Part shown: piece after piece, positions 37,466-48,700 of the stretch | How the letters are laid out: each line of letters starts with the position of its first letter | Numbering within the stretch: position 1 is the first letter of the stretch | Source of the DNA: Hetaerina americana | Lineage: Eukaryota > Arthropoda > Insecta > Odonata > Calopterygidae | Reading direction: 5' to 3' | Length of the DNA stretch: 64,000 bases | NCBI GenBank assembly: GCA_022747635.1 | Contig: JAKTNV010000003.1 | Coordinates: 101,848,954-101,912,953, forward strand | Notes under the pieces: generated by a model | The model's database searches: none | What the model was told of the DNA's origin: nothing | Seen by the model: only the letters and a program-made list of their open reading frames with translations | Translations under genes and position numbers: made by a program

Positions 37466-38796
37466 CTACCTTGATCAAAAAGTTCCCGGAATAACCACCG
37501 TGTGGCGCTCCCATCGTTCCGATTTTATTTCTGTTTTTTTTTGTTAAATTGGTACATCTGTTGTTGATATTCCCTTTAAATCTTAGTGTCATAACTTGAC
37601 ATTTGCAAAAGTTACGTAGCCAAGAGTACATCTATCTCTGTGTGTGTTGGCGATTTTTTACAATTGCAGAAATGGATTTAAATTTGCAACAACGAACTTG
37701 TATTAAATTTTGCGTAAAAAACGGATTTAGTGGCGCACGGACGTTGGAAATTTTGGAAAAGTGTTTCGGCAACGATTCTCTAAAAAAAACGGTCGTTTAC
37801 CAGTGGCACGAGCGGTTCAGAAGTGGTCGTGAGTCAATCGAAGATGATGAACGCAGTGGCAGACCATCGACATCGAAAGTCGGTGAAAAAATTGATAAAG
37901 TAAAAGAAATGTTGGTCAATAACCGCAAATTAACCATCAGAGAAATAGCGGAGGACTTGAACATTGCCTATGGATCCGCCCAAGACATTGTGGTTAATGA
38001 TTTGGGTTTCCGTCGTGTAGCAGCAAAGTTGGTGCCAAAAGACCTCAATTTCATGCAAAAAAGAGACCGTGTTGACGTCGCAAAAGACATGATTTGCGAG
38101 GCTGAATCCGATCCCACATTCATCAAAAGGATCATTACTGGAGACGAGACGTGGGTTTATGAGTACGACACGCAATCCAGACATCAGGCAAGTGAATGGC
38201 GTTCACCAAATGAGCCGAGACCAAAAAACCACGTCGTTTTCAGTCAAAAAAGAAGGCAATGCTGACGGTTTTCATGGATTACAACGGTGTAGTGCATCAT
38301 GAATTTTTGCCAGAAGGCCAGACAGTAAACAAAGAGTATTATTTGGGCGTTATGAGACGTTTGCGTGAAGCAATTCGCCGAAAGAGACCAGAAATGTGGG
38401 CAGAAAACTCGTGGATTTTGCACCATGATAACGCACCGTCGCACAGTGCTATCATTATTCGTAATTTTTTGACGAAAAATGCAACAAATACCATCCAACA
38501 GCCACCGAATTCACCTGATTTGGCTCCCTGTGACTTCTTTCTGTTCAATCGAGTTAAAAAACCATTACGGGGAACGCGTTTTAGCAGCCGAGAGGAAGTA
38601 ATGGAAAAATCGCAGGAAGCACTGATGGACATACCGAAAACCGAATATAAAAAATGTTTCGAGGATTGGATCAAGCGCTGGCATAAGTGTGTTGCAGTCG
38701 ATGGGGATTACTTTGAAGGGGACAATATAGATTTAGATGAATAAACTTGTATTTTTAATTTTCTGAATAAATTCCGGGAAATTTTTGATCAAGGTA

Positions 38797-38797
<1 letters not shown>
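37466..38797 (+). mobile_element. Nearly intact mariner transposon (1332 bp)
   Basis: Both ends begin CTACCTTGATCAAAAA and the terminal repeats match at 26 of the first 27 positions (37466-37492 against the reverse complement of 38771-38797). TA target duplications flank it at 37464-37465 and 38798-38799. Its length is normal for mariner. It carries one transposase gene with a single break. The terminal repeats and coding sequence differ clearly from those of the neighbouring mariner, so the two come from different lineages and inserted separately. It lies inside TA repeats within the dead LINE. Confidence 0.94.
37672..38744 (+). pseudogene. Mariner transposase broken by one single-base loss
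   Basis: The frame from 37672 covers the N-terminal helix-turn-helix region (LQQRTCIKFCVKNGF, RSGRPSTSK, REIAEDLNIAYGSAQDIV), VAAKLVPKDL, and the first catalytic aspartate in IITGDETWVYEYD. It then fails after PNEPRPK. Homology continues at once in another frame: MLTVFMDYNGVVHHEFLPEG, HHDNAPSH (second aspartate) and NSPDLAPCDFFLF (third aspartate). There are 34 residues between the last two, the mariner D34D spacing. It ends DGDYFEGDNIDLDE and TAA. The break maps to a run of six A at 38223-38228, where one more A would keep the frame. Apart from that, the full catalytic triad and both termini are present, so this is a recently dead copy or an assembly/sequencing slip in a homopolymer. Confidence 0.92.

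Positions 38798-38846
<49 letters not shown>
38798..38846. repeat. (TA)n microsatellite
   Basis: A pure TA run immediately right of the mariner; its first TA is the target duplication. LINE homology resumes just after it. Confidence 0.95.
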
Positions 38847-38849
<3 letters not shown>

Positions 38850-38970
38850 GCTTTCCCAAAAAAGAAGGAATTGATGACGGAGAAGTTCAGTAAGGAGGTT
38901 AAGAAAATAAATTTGCGAATAATCAAGCTTCAGTTATAAATCAACCAAGGTGTTACACACATGGTTCGAA
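38847..38970 (+). mobile_element. Decayed LINE, 3' portion of the split copy
   Basis: Immediately after the TA run the plus strand reads VAFPKKKELMTEKFSKEVKK, then INLRIIK. This matches the block downstream of the RT domain in this LINE family, where a run of Lys residues, LLT and KRLVK-type sequence precede the conserved W-S-V segment. It is therefore the continuation of the relic that stops near 36427. Homology fades after about 38970. Confidence 0.6.
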
Positions 38971-39039
38971 CGCATTAGTAATTCAAAGTAGGAGGTAGGC
39001 TAAGTTAAACGTTAAAATTGGAGGATGAAAACGAGTATT

Positions 39040-39415
39040 TTAGACACAGATGGTCGAAGCTGTAGCTTATCTATAGCTGTAGAATATCCTTGTCTCATCT
39101 CCCGTAACAGTGTGGGAAAACAAGCCATCTCCGTCTTGCTGATGGCGGTCCTAAAACGCTCGTCCACTCAAGATTCTGCAATCTCAAGCATTTTCGGTAC
39201 CCACCTTGCACACGATATGTGAAATCCGAGCTTTTCCGTTTCAATCGTGTAAATAGTTGTGCGTTTAACAAGAGGAAATTTATCAGCCAGAGCACTAATC
39301 GTCAACCGTCGATCAGATCAGAGTTCTTGGTCCACTTGTTGAACGATTTAATCGGTCTGGATGCTGGAGTTTCCATTCCGCTCTTCATCATGCACATCTG
39401 AGCGGCCATTTTTGG
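39040..39415 (-). pseudogene. Mariner transposase relic
   Basis: Read on the minus strand with frame changes, this region gives HDEERNG then LRSDRRLTISALADKFPL and VKRTTIYTIETEKLGFH, followed by CARWVPKML (about 39185-39211). That is the helix-turn-helix and linker region of mariner transposases. Further on a degenerate GRDETRIFYSY stands where the first catalytic TGDETW motif belongs. The C-terminal half and both termini are missing. The CARWVPKML type of linker differs from those of the two mariners at 36.5-38.8 kb (CAKMVPKIL and AAKLVPKDL), so it is a third, older lineage. Confidence 0.75.
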
Positions 39416-41890
39416 AGTCTCCACATCATTACCTTACCTTTCCCTCACTCTTTACTGCAGGTTAATAAACTAGGCACAACTCCAAAAGAATTCAGACCGC
39501 TGATGATCCTTTTGCGTACAAAGATCTAATCACAGCACGCACTTCGCTACTGGCGGGAGCAACGATTTTCGCGGACAATGTTATCTACATCCACCGATTG
39601 GCAAAAGGCTACTGAGTCCAAACAATCTCTTCACTGGCTTCGGAAACATTGAATGTTTTGCGCTGCATACGTACAACATCGACTGACTCGCCAATTAGTA
39701 AATATAAGGATACAGCTCTTACTTTTCGAAACCTCTTAAACTTGTTCACGAAAGATAGTTGACTCTCAACTAAATAATTTCAACTAGTTTCTTTTGTTCG
39801 TGAACCTAAAAAAGGGAATAATCAAATAACAATTTAAGAAATGCGAATTTAAAATATAATTTAGATTTTATATTATAATATAATTTCAGAATTTTCAAAA
39901 TTAAATAATCCTGAGTTATGTACTTTCGTCTCACCCGTGGGAGAGTGGGGCACATATAAAAGATATTTTCTTCGATTATTATTTTGAGGCATCACAACTT
40001 TCGCAGGTGGAAAAAATGCTGGTTCTATTTTGCACATTTCATTTCCTACCCTAGTGATTCTTAGAATCTTCAAGTTTATCCCAGGATTCACAGAGGAAAA
40101 ATGGGCCTTGGTGGGACATGAACGGTGACGGTTGGGAGAAGCTTCACCGATTGACTAACAAATACGCTGCCGTTACATCACATAACATTTCTCATAAACG
40201 TTTCCTCCAGCATTTGACATCATACGCCACGTCCAGGGGTAGTGAACAAAGATGGAGCTGGTAAGAGATCGTCTACTTTGGCTAAGTGGACAAATCTACA
40301 AACTTGATGACACTAAAGGAGACTAACCCGAAGAAAAAGCCAATATACGAATTCCCCAATTACCACCTTGTCCAGGTTATTTTCTGGCGTTCAAACGTTT
40401 AGAAAAATATATTACAGGAAATTTCAACTTACACGTGCTTGTTTTAAAATTGGAATCACTGCTGTACGGAAAAATAACTGTGACTTCAAGTGACAAGGGA
40501 GTTCTTGGCACAATTTCTTGGAAGCACTCTTTCGAGTTTAAAGGATTTTATAAACATACGAGTTTAGTTAACAGGGTATCGGAACAATTTGTCGATTTTA
40601 CACGAGGTATCCTGAAAACATGAACTATTTCTTACCCTATGCTCTTAATTGTGCATTCTATGACTCTTTTGACGTCGAGGTGATAATTTTACTTTTAAGA
40701 GTGGTGCAAAATGCCAAGGTTAGTTCGCTCGGAGAATGCCCGTGTTGTGAGAGAGTAACACCTTCTGAGCTGGATAATGTTTCAAAAATTGGCATGGGAA
40801 GTAATAAGATTTAATGTTGTCACGGAGGTATATATAAAAACGGCAAGTGGTTTTCCGCCAATATGTGACCGTATCCTGCATTATATTCGTCACATCCATC
40901 TATATTAGATTCAGATGCATAGGACAATTTCCTTAAGGTTTCGATTGCAGAGGGGATATAAGATACCAGAGGTTATGTCTGTCTGAATTAACTTTCATCT
41001 TAGGAAAACTGTCGACTTTACATCACACTAAAAAGTAAAAAATGGATTTCAGTATTTCTCGGTGGGAATGGTTCTCTCTAGAAGAGTCCGGGAACATTGA
41101 GATATGAGCTCATTAAGCTTTGAAATATTTTTTCTCTGCCAGATCACTTTATTTACCTAAGCGGAATTTATATAAGGTTGATTCAATCGAGATTAAATTC
41201 TCCAAAGATTGTCTATAGCCTAAGGAGTCTGTGTGAGTTTCGCAGGCGTTTATATCAATTTCGATGCAAGTCGCTGACACAATTTAGTCGGCGTTGGTAT
41301 TACTCGAACTTATTTTCCACTATCGGGAGTGGCGACTAATCCAGCGATGGAGGAGTGTCTCGTCAAATGGATAGCCCGGCACAGAATCGCACTGACGAAC
41401 AGATTGATCTTCGGCCATCGACATTATCGCATAAGTTTTCCTTTGATCCGAGAATAATTATGATTATATCTTAGATGTGTTCATATCGCAGGCCCTTTCT
41501 GTCACATGAAAATCTTGAAGTGTGCTTCATTACGTATAATCTCATTCTTCACTCGAGCAAACCTACGATTGAATGAAGTGAGAGCAGTTTTATTATGAAA
41601 TCATGACATCTAATTTATTAGTTATTCACTCTAAAAGCCTCAAAATATGTCAAATTCTCTCGCTACATCCGATTTTTGCGTTTTAGGTGTCATTTTGAAT
41701 AATAATGTGAATATTAGACATAAATTTGTTATTCATTTTAATCTCGTCCACTTTCAGATTTATTTCAACATTACGAGATTCAAAATAGACTAAATATAAT
41801 ATTTCGATTGACATTTGTATCTCAAGTAGAACAATTACAATAATTATATAATTTAACTTTTTTAGCATGATCTTGCTTGTTTTTTATTTA
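39416..41890. other. Non-coding AT-rich DNA, nothing recognised
   Basis: Only short frames without recognisable motifs are present. I see no repeat structure or RNA gene. Confidence 0.4.
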
Positions 41891-42098
41891 AAAAATAAAC
41901 ACGATCGACCATGAGTTGGGTAATGCTAGGGTAGAATTGAGAGTAGATTTTTCTTGCGCTGCCTTCATTATTACTAAGAAAGTATGGCTTTAGAAAAAAT
42001 AAACACGATCGACCATGAGTTGGGTAATGCTATGGTAGAATTGAGAGTAGATTTTTCTTGAGCTGCCTTCATTATTACTAAGAAAGTATGGCTTCAGA
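41891..42098. repeat. Tandem duplication, two 104-bp copies
   Basis: Copies at 41891-41994 and 41995-42098, each containing AAACACGATCGACCATGAGT, differ at three positions that I can count. The unit has no coding potential and I did not see it elsewhere in the window. The high identity suggests a recent event. Confidence 0.95.
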
Positions 42099-42179
42099 AA
42101 AAACGGGAGTAATCCCTAAAATAATTAAACGTTCTTGTATCTCGTATTAAGTAGTTCCTCTATTTATTCCTTCCCTCTC

Positions 42180-43340
42180 TTTAATTGTTCCTGGGTCAAT
42201 TTACAATCATACTAACTTGTTTTTAATTGAATTCATGGTTTTTCCCTTCTTACCAGCTGAAAGTGCTTCCACCTTTCTGAACAGCTCACCATTTATATCC
42301 ATATTTTGCATACTTTCCGTATCCACACATTGCGTCTTACGCCACACTTATTTCTCCCTATTAGTTTCCTGCCTCAGTTTATTATTCAAACCATTGTACT
42401 TTCTTCTACCTACCTCTGAGTTTACATTCTTCCATTTCCTCCTCTAGTCTATCTTTCTATTCATCTAGTATGCAGTCCGTGGTTTCCTTGTCATTTTCTT
42501 ATCCACTGATCCTATTGATTCGTTTATGGCTTTTGATATCTATTTTTTGATAAGTTACCATTTTTATTTTATTTTTCTCGTCTCCCTCTCCTCACTCTTT
42601 ATTTTATTTACAGCTGATAGTTCTTTACTTTTGTTCCTATTAATACATCTATATTCCATTTCTTCAACCGTCTTCCCTGTTTTATATTTTTCAATCGGAC
42701 GCCACACTTCATAAATGATAAATTGTGATACGGGTCCGCATCCGCTCCTGGAAAACTATGCAAACCGAATCTGTCTGTCTCTATCACTATATTGACAGCT
42801 CTCTGAATACCTGGGAAGTTAATTTTCCAAGTATAACCACACCGATTGTGATGTTTATAACTAGTGCTCGTTATAATTGCACCCTTTCTCCTTCAGGACT
42901 CTATTACTTTCTCCTCGTGGTCATTCTCGGTTCCTTAACCACGGTCCCTTACCCAAGCAACTATCTCTCCCTTCACCTACCGTTGCATTCCAATCCTTCA
43001 ACAATATTAAATTTTTCCTCGCGGGAGCATCCGCAATTATTTCCTCTTATTGATCGTATACCCTGTCGATTCCTCCTCCCTATGATTGTTTTTTGTCACG
43101 TAGATCTGGACAATTTCCAAGTTTTTTGATCCTTCTTACCGTTCTACTAATTATAACTATTATATCTCTCGTTTCCTCTTTTCACAACGCTTCTTCCTTC
43201 CTTTTTGCTAAATTCCATTGCAAAATCATTATTTGGTCCTATCCACACTACTGCATATTACTCTATAGATATCCCTCTAGTAATCCCCGCTATTCTTCTA
43301 TTTCACCGATCACGACCTTTTTTTCATTTACCGCTTAAAA
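42180..43340 (-). pseudogene. LINE endonuclease and linker relic
   Basis: Read from 43340 leftwards on the minus strand, in shifting frames, the order matches the AP-endonuclease-like domain of the window's common LINE family: NLEIVQIY, then IADAPARKNLILL, KDWNATVGEG (about 42973-43000), NREDHEEKVIES, HNRCGYTWKI, PGADADPYHNL (about 42725-42752; the His keeps the place of the catalytic D-H motif) and RLKNIKQGRRLKKWNIDVL. The linker (RRKWKNVNSEVGR-like) and LNNKLRQETNREK follow at about 42330-42440, then VEALSAGKKGK. Stops and frameshifts are frequent. The Ser/Leu/Phe-rich plus-strand frames here are its antisense. The matching RT part does not follow, so the copy is partial. Confidence 0.75.
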
Positions 43341-43344
43341 TTTT

Positions 43345-44555
43345 ATAATTGCCTTGTCTTCGCCATTTTCCTAACATTCCAAGTCTTAATTCTACCTGAT
43401 TCAGTTCTCTTTTACTGTGTCTTCTGTGCTCCTGCTGCCGGTTTTGCTTTGCAAGGATTTCATTAAATGACGACCGCAGAAGCCTTTCTTTTACCGCTAC
43501 CGAATTCCGTATTTGCCAGGACTCCGATGCTCCGATTTACGTCCGTCAAAGTAGCGCGGGATATTTAATTGAGAAAATTTCCCGTTGCCTTTCTTAATAG
43601 TGTTTTTAATTATTCCGCTCTTGAACACCCCTCGTACTTTCATCTCAATGATTTAACAACACATAACGTTGACATTAAAATTCTCACATTCACATTTGTG
43701 CTTTTTTCTTATCCCAAACGTCTCAAAGGAAACGTTTAAATTTTATCGCATCAATTAGAATCCTTAATCAAAAGCCAAGATGCGCATCGCATTTTTCTGC
43801 TTGATCAGTGGAAATCACGTGCCGAACATCCCGAGACTTCCGGGCAAGCGGAAGGGGAGGAGGGGGATGTGGAAGAATCTGGAACGGGCGTGCAAGCTCA
43901 CCAGTAGAGTGAGTCATTGGCAAGAAATATCAAGCATTGGCTCCGAGCCTTCTTCCTGCTTTCCCGCACTCCTCTGCAGTCTCCCTCGGGGTAATCGCCT
44001 CATCCAGCCGTCCCTCTCCCCACACAATGTGACACCGAGGACCGCTGGAGTCCGACGAGAGGGCATTCTGTTTGTGGACAGCATTCAGGGGGAGGATTTG
44101 CATGTACCCTTCGGCTGTCGGCTTTGCTCTCTTATTCCTTACCAAACTCTACGTATTCAGCAGTTCTGAAGAAGTTCGAGGAGATCAAATTTTCTCCCCT
44201 CACCTGGTGAAATCATCAATGACTCTTTCCTGTATTACTGCGATAATAGATAACAAGAGGCAAACCGTTTTCTTCTCACAATATAGTTTAGATGACAATT
44301 TTGATTACTGCTCAGTTAAATTCAAGTGAAATATTAGTTTTATATCCATATATATGTTCCAGATGATATCATTAACATCATCCAATCGTATCAGGGACCA
44401 TGTGAGAGGGTAAGGGAGCGACCGCTAAGTTTTTTTTAGTTTAAAACGTTCGAAAACAGTAATTTTCTGGCATGTTCCCTACATTTTTTTCTACTTCTAC
44501 CGATGAGGATCTTTAAATGTACTGTAATATATTATGTATAGCTCATGCAATGATT
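43345..44555. other. Non-coding DNA, nothing recognised
   Basis: A 129-codon plus-strand frame at 43780-44169 has no recognisable domain. No repeat or element boundary is evident. Confidence 0.4.
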
Positions 44556-44559
44556 CATA

Positions 44560-45130
44560 TGTCCATCAAAACAGAATGAACGTGAGATTTCGGAGTGCAG
44601 TTGAACCACGATTGGTAAATACGTAATGGTAGCTGTTGAAGAATCGGGATGACCGGAGAGTGGTATTGGAGTGAAGCATAGTTGTAAGTTATTTCCCGCG
44701 CTTTTCATTTGTATGGAAAGGAGATTGTGGAGGAGAGTGTAGGTGGAATGAGAGTAGTCGTGGAGCCGATTAAGTCAGGTTTGCAGATGATCAAGCATTG
44801 GCCAATCCGCCACCCGAGGGGTTGTTTCCAGGTTCGGAACGCTTAATGAAATCAGTGTGATGGGCATGGCATGAAGATAGTTATCTTAATAAAATAAAAT
44901 GAATGAGGCTATCAACACCTTTTAAAACATTTAAAAAATTCAAACCTTAAATAAAAAGGGAATAAACTAGAGAAATAGATGTTTGGTTCGGGCATTTGGT
45001 CAGTATTTGTATGTAATATTGCATGGTAACAAGAAAATTAAGAGTGGAATGTTTTGGTCAAAAAGGGTTTGCGCCTATTGTAGGTAATTTAAAAATGGAT
45101 ACAAATAAAGATAACTAAAGACTACAAAAA
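44560..45130 (+). mobile_element. Decayed LINE RT fragment (left part)
   Basis: After several frame changes the plus strand shows a VGGMRV-like stretch, then IKSGFADDQALA (about 44771-44803), the RT catalytic Asp-Asp block of the family also found at 36.1 and 56.2 kb. A GL...LMKS segment and a degraded GMKI block follow. The rest up to 45130 is too decayed to align by eye. The tRNA-like fold-back element at 45131-45352 interrupts it. Confidence 0.55.
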
Positions 45131-45352
45131 TTACAGAGTGTAAAAATAATTCGCCTTGACCGGGATACGAACCCGGATCCCCTGATGTCCGGCCGAGTGC
45201 TTTAGCAAGCTAAGCTAATGAGGTGTCATCTTAAGCTCTGAAATTATTTTTTAAGGCGAATGATTTTTACATTCTGAAATTGTTTCATTGAAATGTAAAT
45301 GCTTAGCTCCGTTAAAAGTTATTGTCGCGGCATCTCCTACTGTTTCTTGGAA
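45131..45352 (-). mobile_element. Fold-back element with tRNA-like module, copy 2
   Basis: In minus orientation it begins TTCCAAGAAACAG, then AGGAGATGCCGCGAC and the shared TTTTAACGGAG leader, followed by the CATTTCAATGAAACAATTTC arm end. The tRNA-like module is better preserved than in copy 1: A-box-like TTAGCTTAGCTTG and an intact T-arm with a CCGGG/CCCGG stem around TTCGTAT. Left and right ends carry the GTAAAAAT and ATTTTTAC arm sequences in inverted orientation. Possible target duplications (TACAAAAATTA and ATCAAAAACTT) are imperfect. It interrupts a LINE relic. Confidence 0.75.
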
Positions 45353-45700
45353 TTTATCATCAAAAACTTTGATATGGAGCGTGTCATTAGCATTGTATAG
45401 TTAAGTATCTTAGATTGAAGGCTTTTAGAATGTGAGTGTGAATAGTGGAAAGGGCAGAAAGGAAGCAAACAAAGATATGATAGACACGTGATTAGAGGAT
45501 GTTCTTGCGAAAATTTGGCGTAAAAAGTGGAAGGAGAAGGTTTTGAGAGGTAGTGAGAGATGTCAAAGAAGAGACATACTATGAGTAAGGTGAGAGAGTA
45601 AAGAGAAGGAAAAGAAGGAGCAAGTAGTACTCGAAGAAGAGGGTTAGACATTGGAAAAGAACACCGTATGGTGTAAATAATCGGATATAGGAATGGCTAA
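45353..45700 (+). mobile_element. Possible LINE C-terminal relic (right part)
   Basis: Fragments such as RLKAFRM, RHVIRGCS, and GEGFER resemble, in order, the EAFEMW, GH-x-RG-N-S-L and EG-x-V-E-GRR blocks at the C-terminus of this LINE family. The match is weak and frames shift repeatedly. If correct, the fold-back element inserted into this LINE. Confidence 0.4.
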
Positions 45701-48700
45701 AATTTTTTATCGGCCATCCAAAACTTAACAAGTTGGACTACCGGGTATGAAAAGGAAAACTGAAGAGTAACAACTGAGTATAATACATGTAAAAAACGTA
45801 GTTGTTCTGCAGGATGTTACTCTCAATGCTGCTGCCGGGTATGAAAAGGGGAAACAGTTTGAATAATGAATAAAAGAATTGAATAATGATAAAATATACA
45901 TAAGTGGTAGACACTTGTAAGCAAAGTTTTCAATTGATGGTGGCTTCTGTTTGGGTATATGTGACATTTTGCCTCTTTCACTTCAACTATACACGTACTT
46001 CAAATTTCAACTCTTGGTGAAAGGCACGTCAGCCTTTTTTGCGTGAGGAGGGGTAGATGACTTGCTAAGGCATAATTTAATCTGGAGGGATTGGCTTGGA
46101 AATGATCGATCAATCATGTCTCAAATCAAAGTCTATATTGAAACAGGCGTGACGAGTGCCCTACGGTGAAACTGCGCCGTCAGTCAACTACGGCCTTCTC
46201 GTCCACCCCTCCACACCTCTCTGTTTGGCCGCTGGTCGCTCTTACCCTTTCATCCCTCCTCCTCGCCCCCCCTATCCCCACATGAAATCCCCTCATTACC
46301 AATCTTCCCTTTCGCCGCCGTCCAAATCGACCGGGGTCTTCACTTCGCACTGTTGGATGTCCTCTCCCCGTTCCCGGCGGAACATTTCTTTTCGCCTAGC
46401 CCGGGCTCTCTCCAGAACCGCTGCCCCACCGCTTGTTCCCTCTTGAAAACGCCCCGCCGTCAGCGTCCCTCCCCCATCCCCAAACGCAACCCTCCCTACC
46501 GAAGGGTAATTCCCCTTTGGCCCCGCACCCTCTTCCCTTTCACTCCAACTCCCTCAAGACCTCAAGGATCTACCCTACCCGCTTCCGACTCTTCCCTCGG
46601 AAAAGGGAATAGAGAGGCGTCGGCGGCTCCCTCCACCTGTTCACCCCCAATCACCGCGTCGTCCTGAGAAGTGCCTAAGTGGGTTGGCCCCTCGCTGCCC
46701 TACCATCTCTATCCCCGCTGCTTCCTGAGCAGCCCGAGGCCATGGGCGAACCTCTCTATCGTTCTATCTCCTTTGTGTCAACGTGGAGAAAACTATATTT
46801 CTCTCGGTCCATAGGGACTATTATACGAGAATGGAAGATGTTTCTCACCTTTGGTTGCCCTGTGAGTCTACAGCGATAGTATAAGCGGAGAAGTATAAGT
46901 ACATAAAGATGTTATTGTTTTCGATCATAGGTAATTATTTTCTTATTCTAATACCAAGCGTTCTAACAGCTTATTCAACCCCGATGCCAATAGTGTCTTC
47001 CGAGGATGAAATTTGAAAGGAGAACTCCTACCATTTGGGTTTGGTGTTACATAAGTGATTTTCCGTAATGTAACGTAACTTATTTTATCATCCGTGTCTT
47101 GGGTCAATGTTATGTGTGATAAAATATCGTTGATTTTGTTGACCTCTAGGCATAACTCCACCAATTACAGCTCCACCACTGATGACAGCTCCACCGATGC
47201 TGTAATAAACAAGTCACATTAAAGGTAACCTTTTAATGTAATTGTATCTTTCCATTTAACTCATTGGTCAATAAACACGGTGGCTTTTTGTAAGTAATCT
47301 CCTCCTCCTTAATGTTTCCCGGTAGCTTCAGTTACCGGCTCCACACATAACTTCCAGTTGTGCCTTCGCCCAGACCCCATCGTCCGCCGCCCCCTCCCAC
47401 GAAATACGTAGAAGGGTGCCGCCGCCACCCACCCTTTCTCTTCCCTTCCGACCCCCCCCCTCCGGCCTCCTCTCCTTCGCTCCTCTCCATTCTCATCTTC
47501 TGCCTCCTCCCACCGTTCCACCTTACTTATCGAATTCACGTATCATCCTCTTGGGGCCACACTCTCTGCCGACCCCCCCCCTCTCTCTGCATCACCCCTG
47601 TGCTCCTAATCCGACACTTTCCTTCACCTGCGTTTAACGTCTCAAGACAGTCACAACAGGAAAATAAAATGAGTAAATCTACCCTTAAAATGAAACAAAT
47701 ACCTATATGCTCGGGGTACACAATCTCGCCTAAGTACATCAGTCTTAAAAGCATGCAAGCGCCAAGTTTCATCTTTCCAGCGTCTTCGAGCTCCCGTTGG
47801 CAAACAGCGGCGTTAGCACGCGCTCGATTTAATTTATATGATGATTATAATTTTACCAGTGCATGTGTTTGGACAGTAGTCGTCTATTAAAATTAACTAA
47901 ATCAATATTAAACCATAGAATTTAAGGAAAGTGTTGTTTATTTTTCCTTTTTAATGTTTAATTATTTTGACGTTTGTAATAAGAAATAAGTGTGCGGATT
48001 CTATTATCTCTCAGTTAGTAAATCGCAAATTATTGATTGGAGAAATATTTCTCATAAAAGGAAATTCCCGTGAAGTAATTGCTTTGAAATTGTTTAGCAG
48101 AATAAAAATGCCTCTGGAGTCGATTTTCTCCTCGTTTCTCGATTAATCGTTTTGCATCTCGTCCGTCACGTAACATACGTATATGTTTGGGTCAAAAAAT
48201 TTATTTGAAATTTCCTCAATTCTCGTATAATAGATTGTACTAAGCAGCATTAAAAGAGACCTTCTGACATTTTTAAAACCGATTATAATTACAAGGAAAG
48301 AATTAAAATTACAGGGAAAATATGCACCTTAAAAAGTAATTAACACTGTGGAGAAAGTATCCTACCCGCTCATAATCGAATGAAGACCCATGTCTATGAC
48401 ACCATCACACCTCTGGGTATCATTGTCACCCTCGAGAATCCAAATTCTCACGCAACATTTCGCGCTTAAAACTGGGAGTTTGAGAGTTGGAGGCTATCAA
48501 TTTCATTTTGTCTTGCTAAACATGTCTACCTCTCGTAATTCCGACCCAACAGATCCCCCCCCCCTCTCTCTTCTTCTCTTTCGCTTCCTCCTCTGCTAAA
48601 CTTTCGGACCAGGGATCTCTCCAAGCGCCGTTCACTCCTCTTCGCCGATTCCATCCCGCACCCCCCTGTCACCCCTCTCCACATTACACCTCTCCACCCA

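Noticed and set aside
42217..43338. Plus-strand Phe/Ser/Leu-rich ORFs, some resembling membrane proteins
   Set aside because: They are antisense to a LINE endonuclease relic on the minus strand.
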